A stretch of DNA of 64,000 bases from Otis tarda (Eukaryota > Chordata > Aves > Otidiformes > Otididae): contig CM048557.1 of the NCBI GenBank assembly GCA_026413225.1, positions 47,685,371-47,749,370 of the forward strand, written 5' to 3'. The notes beneath the pieces are model-generated. The model did no database searches and was not told where the DNA came from. It worked only from the letters and a program-made list of their open reading frames with translations. How positions within the stretch are numbered: position 1 is the first letter of the stretch; each line of letters opens with the position of its first letter. The position numbers were made by a program, and so were the translations under genes. Below, piece by piece: positions 59,081-64,000 of the stretch.

Positions 59081-59905
59081 TTTATTGGGTGTAAATGGCA
59101 AGGTGGTAGCTGCAGGGTGGCCTCTGTGGGACAAGACCAGGAGCTGCCCTGTGCCAGACTCAGCTGGCTCCACAAAAGACCCACAGCTGAGCCCATCAGC
59201 CAAGCCAGTGGCATGTATGAAAGCATATTCAAGAAAGAGCAGAAAATGCCAAGAAGAAGAGAGGGGGAAAGGGTGATAAACAGCAGAGGTAACATCAAGG
59301 TGAGAAGAGGAGGAGGAGGTGCTCCATGGCAGAGCAGATATGCACTGCAGCCTGTGGAAGACCTCAGGCTGGAGCAAGTGGATATTCCCAAAGGAACTGG
59401 CCTGTGGAGAGCCCATGCTGGAGCAGAAGAAAAGTGTGTAAGAAGGAAGAAGCAGCAGAGAGAAACTGCTGCATATGGACCATAGCCCACCCCCCCAACC
59501 CCCCCCACCCCGCCCCCGTGCACTCCTTGCACATTTGTTGCCTCGCTAAGGGGACTGACTGTAACTTCTGGCAGTAGCGAGGAGAGGACTCTGCAGTGAG
59601 GAAATGAAGTTGACCCTGGGCAAGGGGCAGAGAAGTGTTTTCGCTATGTTTTAATGTTTGTCTTTTTGTTGCCCACTAACTAAATCAGTGAATAAGTAAA
59701 TATCTGTCAACTGGTAATAAATTCATTTCCACCAGAAAAGTCTGTTTTGCCCGCAGCAGTAATTTTTAGGTCATTTCCCTGTCTTTAACTTGACCCACGA
59801 GCCTTCTCAGTCCTGTTCTTTTCAGCAGAAGGGAGGTCAAACTAGGAAGGAGAGTGAGCAAGTGGCTGGGTGAGAGTCTGGCTGCCAGCCTGGTCCAAGC
59901 CACCA
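59081..59905 (+). mobile_element. Solo LTR, bird ERV type, plus orientation
   Basis: Opens TTTATTGGGTGTAAATGGCAAGG, a worn form of the family's 5' end. It then has the CAGACTCAGCTGGCTCCA and GCCCATCAGCCAAGCC words shared with the 11.7 kb LTR. AATAAA is at 59716-59721, followed by GTCTGTTTTGCCCGCAGCAGTAATT and a worn 3' end at CCAAGCCACCA. No retroviral coding region adjoins it. Both-strand open frames (58963-59577) are shadows of this GC-rich LTR. Confidence 0.78.
59486..59517 (-). other. C-rich i-motif / minus-strand G-quadruplex-type tract inside the LTR
   Basis: Five C runs (3, 7, 8, 4 and 5 C, separated by one or two bases) on the plus strand, so the minus strand has a very dense G4 pattern. 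Confidence 0.8.
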
Positions 59906-62853
59906 TCCAGCATCAGCGATACAGTTTTGAGCAAGTGGGAGGGTAAAACTTCTTTAATTCTTTTGGTGGTAAACCTGAGCCTGCCTCATGTGGCATGGCT
60001 AAATTTGAAACTAAAGAGTTTTTTTTAAAAACAAGGATGGAAATAGGTCAAGACAGCTAATGGTGTCTACCTTAAAGACAGTAAATTTAGTCTTCAAAGG
60101 TTCATCACTGTGTCTCCTGCTGGCCAAGTTTGCGCTGCTGCTTATAATCTGTGCGTCCTGCCTCTCTTCCCATGCCAGAGCTGTTTTTTAATAGAGTGTG
60201 GATGGCGTGCTTGGAAATGTGCAGTTATAAGGATGAACAGCAAACTGACTCTTAGATTTTTTTTTTTAGGCAAATTTAGATGAAGCCATGGAATATAACT
60301 ATACTCCTTTAGTGGTTTAAAAGAATCTCAAAACCCTCCCAGGACCTGGAATTAATTTTCAAAGTATAGAAGGACTACTGTTTGAAGGTAAAAGGGTGCT
60401 TTATTGTACTAATACAAACAACTCTGTTGTCTGACTCTTCTGAAAGCACTTTGATTATTCTTGATAGAAATAGACTATTCTTTTGAGAATTTTCCGTGAG
60501 ATCAATATTAGGTCTGAAGGTCTGTGATGATAGTGTCTCACTAACAACCTTGCTAGTTTTTGTTGTTGGGTTTCTGTTACTTATGTCCTTTATGTTTGAC
60601 AGAATTACTTAAGCATGGATAAGACCAGCATGAAGAAGCATACCATATCATTTTAGCACATGCTTCTGAATGTAGTGTACTCTGCTAGAACTGTGTGTGC
60701 AAACATATTGTCAGCTCCTGTCCCAACACATGGGGGTGAGGGAACAGTATGGTCCTTTTGGAATGAGGATGAAATGGGCATTTCTTAAAGATCTGCCAAG
60801 GAAGAGCAAGTTAATATCTAGAATGGTCCAGGCCTTCCTGAAACTTTATACGAAGAGGAATTAAGGTGTAAAACAGTCCCAAAGGTCAGCAGGACCTCTA
60901 TGCAAGCAATAACTTAAGGTGGAATGTAGGATAAAAAAGGATGTAAGATTAATATCATGGTTGGATATCTTCTGTAAAATTTCTCTAAGCCTTTGCCTTG
61001 GACAATGGTCTACAGGCTATACTGAACAATCAAGCAGTGGAATTACCTCAGAGAAAGCTGTCTCCTGAGGATAATAACTGAAGACTAGAACACGCAGAGT
61101 ATTACTAAAGATAAAGTTTGCTCTCTGGATTTCTGATGCAAAAAAGGAGCAGAGATTTTTCTGAAGTAAAAAGCTTACTAATGCCCATTCAATATATTTT
61201 TTTTATTAGGTAGGCTTTGATTATTAGTGATCTTGGGGGGGCATATGATGTCATCTTACCAATTAATGACAATATCGTATACTGGTTTATTGGAAAATGG
61301 CTACTACAGTATATGATGTTATATAACAAACATAATCATTCAAGTTAGAAATTAAAATTTATTGATAATGCTGCAAACAATAACCCAAATAAGGTGAAAA
61401 GCATCTTGAAGTTTTGAAAAATTGCAACTAAATAGTTACTGTGCATCTAGCAGTAATGAAGAATGCTGGAGTAGGAAAAGACCAAGATAATAATAATTTC
61501 CTCTCAAGAGAGATTCTATGTTGCATTTCCCAAGTGCTTTTCCCTTACTCTACAGTTAAAAACAGATGAGACTTTTACCACTTTGTGTAAGTGATAATTT
61601 CACAACTAAGTAGGCTTTCATCTTTAACGTGGTAATAAAATCTTGATATAAATTGTTGAAAAGGCATGTTTCTGTCAATTCTTAATTAAACATTTTTCTT
61701 CAATTATGCATTTATTTTGCAAAGGAAATAAATGTAACATATGTGAGGACAATTAATAGGAGCTCTGCTGTCTTTTTCTGAAGATAATTTTCTCTGCAAA
61801 TATTCTGACATCTTTCAAAGTTGTCTATGATTATTCAAAATTACCTGTCTGTGGCAAACACCTGGCAGGTCCTTTATGTCTCTAGGATGTGTATATTGCT
61901 TTGACTGATACATTTACTTCAAAATTTATCAGGTATTGCTGTAACTTTTCTTTATAAAAAATGCCAACCCTACATAACCTTCTGTGCTTCATAGTTCCCT
62001 GCTTCATTACCAGCAACACTCAGTTACTCAGATGCAAAACTAGAGCCCACTGCAATGCAGTGATTAGGAAGGTTTTGGAAAGGAGTAGTAGTTTCTTCTA
62101 TCTTCCATCACCTTGAATTTTTCCTTAGAAGTCTTCTGTCTATAAATGTGTTTCTTTTTCTACTTTGCTTGTGGGATCTAAACATAGGACCAGAGTAATA
62201 CAATTGCTAAGAGATGTCATCAGCCCTAGAAACCTGTCACTGTCTTATAAATACTTCTGGATATGGGAAAAGAGAATAGTGAACCAACTGTTTAATAATT
62301 GATAGCCTTCGTTAATGGCTTCAACCTTTGTAATTAACCTTCTGCTTCATCTGAAACATGTCTACATTTTCAGGTCAAGCACTCAGGGTGGGATACACTG
62401 AACTGTCAAAATGAAATATGAAGTGATGTGCTGGGACCTCCACAACAGGTTACACACAGTACTGGTAGACTAAGACAAGCTCTGTTTAAAATTTACTGTT
62501 GTGTGCTAACCTCATTACATACACTTGTATTATATCAGCTTTTTGGCTCAGTCCAGCTATAATGCCCGAGCAGTTGTGTAAATGATAGAAGAGATGATAT
62601 TTACTGATCCTGGAATCCTTTATGGAAGACCGTTGTATGTGATGTGAAAGGGGCTGAAGCACTTATATTGTGCACAGACCTTTCAGTGAAGCTCCCATGT
62701 CCAGCCTGAGACAGAGTATTGCACAGTTACATTCTTCATAACTGCTACATTTTGGTTTTTTGCTGAGTATTCCTCAAAACGTGTATGACTAGCTTCCATG
62801 CCAGTTTCAAACTGTGAGATTTTTAGAGAGAAAAACCCCTATTCCTACCCAGT
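59906..62853 (+). other. NRXN3 intron, unique sequence
   Basis: No exon recognised. The AT-rich block at about 61620-61870 is non-repetitive and rich in ATTA and octamer-like words. It may be a conserved non-coding element but this cannot be tested here. Confidence 0.5.
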
Positions 62854-63977
62854 TGTCGTAGTTCAGCCCCGATTGGGACCAGACTATGTAGTCTCTCTCT
62901 CACTTCCCCCACCCTCCGAGAGAATAGGGGGAGATAATATAAGAAAAATGGCTTGAGGTTTGAGATAAGGGCAGGGAGAAAATCCTTAAAGTTACTGTTA
63001 CGGGCAAAACAGATTTGACTTGGGGAAAACTATTCATTTATTACTAAAAACAGCAGGATAATGAGACAGAGAACAAGATAACCTCCCCCCACCCCTCCCT
63101 CTTCCCAGGCTTAACATTATCTCCACTACCTTCCCCACACTGAGCGGCACAGGGGGGAAGAGGGAATGGGGGTTGCGGTCAGTTCATCACGCGTTGTTTC
63201 ATGCCGCTGCTTCATGGTCGGGGGAAGAACTCCTCACATTCCTCCTCTGCTCCATTGTGGGGTCCCACCCATACGCCACAGTCCTTCATGAAACTGGTCA
63301 TCTCTTCCACAGGGTGCAGTCCCTCCAGAATGGCTGCCCGAGAGGGCCCTCCATGGACTCACAGCCTCCTTCAGGCATCCACCTCCCCCGGTGTGGGGTC
63401 CTTCCCGGGCTCTAGGTGGATCTCTGCTCCTCCATGGGCTGCAGGGGACAACCTGCTCCACCATGGTCGTCACCACAGGCTGCAGGGGAATCTTGGCCAG
63501 GAGCGACATTACTCTTCTCCCTCCTTTTTCACTGACCTTGGCATCTGCAGCTGTTCCTCTCACAAGAAAAATTCTTCACAACAGGCTGGCAGACACCTCT
63601 CAGGTTCTCTTCCCATCTCATCTCCTCTCCACCTCTTGCAGCTGGGCTGGGCCAAGTCAGGCCCAGTTGGCCGCCTGGCGGGAGGCCAGAGGGTGAGGCC
63701 TCCAAGGCCCATGAGGCCCGCACCTCCCCCTCTGTGCCTCTGCCCCCTCTCAGCTTCTTCACATCTTCTCTTCTCTCTTTTTTTTTTTTTTTTCTTCTGT
63801 TTTCTCCTTGAATATGTTATCACAGAACATTCTGCTACCAGTTGGCTTGGCCTTGGCCAGCAGCGGGTCCACCCTAGGCCCGGTCGAGTCCACTGAACAA
63901 AGGGGAGCAACTTCTAGCAGTTTCCTACAGAAGCTGCCACCTTAGGCCCCCCCTCACTAAACAAAACCACAACGACA
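62854..63977 (-). mobile_element. Near-complete solo LTR, about 1.1 kb, minus orientation
   Basis: Bounded by TGTCGTAGTTCAGCCCC on the left and ACCACAACGACA on the right. The ends form a short inverted repeat, TGTCGT/ACGACA, of the TG…CA type. On minus, the 5' part has the CTGCTGGCCAAGGCCAAGCC and GTGATAACATATT words shared with the 11.7 kb LTR. A GC-rich middle with CTGCAGCCCATGGAGGAGC words follows, then AATAAA (TTTATT at 63037-63042) and a U5-like GTCAAATCTGTTTTGCCCG. Neither flank shows a tRNA primer-binding site or polypurine tract, so it is read as solo, although only 23 bases remain to the right. No clear target-site duplication. The large open frames on both strands are LTR shadows. 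Confidence 0.85.
63085..63106 (-). other. Minus-strand G-quadruplex-type motif inside the LTR
   Basis: C runs of 6, 4, 3 and 3 with loops of 1, 1 and 4 bases on plus, giving a compact G4 pattern on the LTR's own sense strand, close to its polyadenylation signal. Confidence 0.7.
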
Positions 63978-64000
63978 GTACATGCACACACAGAGTAGAG

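Noticed and set aside
58963-59532. 189-codon minus-strand frame with Leu-rich stretches
   Set aside because: Mostly antisense of the 59 kb LTR; hydrophobicity comes from the purine-rich plus strand.
62830-62853. TGG two bases from the LTR edge (minus strand) as a primer-binding site
   Set aside because: The bases after TGG do not match a tRNA 3' end I know, and no gag-like sequence follows; chance.
63201-63896. 231-codon plus-strand open frame at the right end
   Set aside because: Lies wholly inside the minus-oriented LTR, is Pro/Ser/His-rich from GC-rich composition, and has no domain.
1-64000. CRISPR arrays, operons, riboswitches, prophage or other prokaryotic systems
   Set aside because: The window is a vertebrate intron; no direct-repeat/spacer array or compact gene layout is present.

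Overview
The window is vertebrate, almost certainly avian, nuclear DNA. It is AT-rich intron with no bacterial-style gene layout. Its mobile-element load is typical of birds: several CR1 LINE copies ending in the ATTCTATG 3' repeat, and solo LTRs of a bird ERV type.

Only one piece of cellular coding sequence can be supported. It is a 182-bp exon at 44341-44522 (+) with a strong acceptor and donor. It encodes the start of the last laminin/neurexin/sex-hormone-globulin (LNS6) domain of neurexin-3 (NRXN3). This exon is shared by alpha- and beta-neurexin transcripts. The rest of the window is read as the two introns around it: more than 44 kb upstream and more than 19 kb downstream. No beta-specific first exon, no SS4 exon and no other NRXN3 exon was recognised.

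Layout: 1-17.2 kb is mostly unique intron with a deleted LTR at 7.25 kb (-) and an LTR at 11.7-12.3 kb (+). A young 5'-truncated CR1 lies at 17.24-18.09 kb (+). The 18-27 kb stretch is unique intron with weak ancient SINE-like traces. CR1 copies follow at 27.4 kb (+) and 28.3-29.6 kb (+, old), then 34.2-34.7 kb (-). An LTR sits at 38.4-39.3 kb (+). The NRXN3 exon is at 44.34 kb. Two CR1 pieces abut in opposite orientation at 46.0-47.5 kb, and a CR1 lies at 49.8-50.4 kb (+). A 114-bp tandem duplication is at 51.4-51.7 kb. LTRs lie at 59.1-59.9 kb (+) and 62.85-63.98 kb (-, about 1.1 kb).

The long open frames outside the exon are LTR or CR1 sequence, antisense shadows of these, or chance frames. 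I found no new biological system. The points most worth a second look are the exon's split codon used by two transcript classes, a cryptic-exon candidate at 2.83 kb, a possible retrocopy 3' end at 1.2 kb, an LTR with target-site duplication and internal deletion at 7.25 kb, the tandem duplication, a Z-DNA-type tract at 21.69 kb, and G4/i-motif tracts inside LTRs. Repeat-family calls rest on sequence patterns recalled by eye, because no search could be run.
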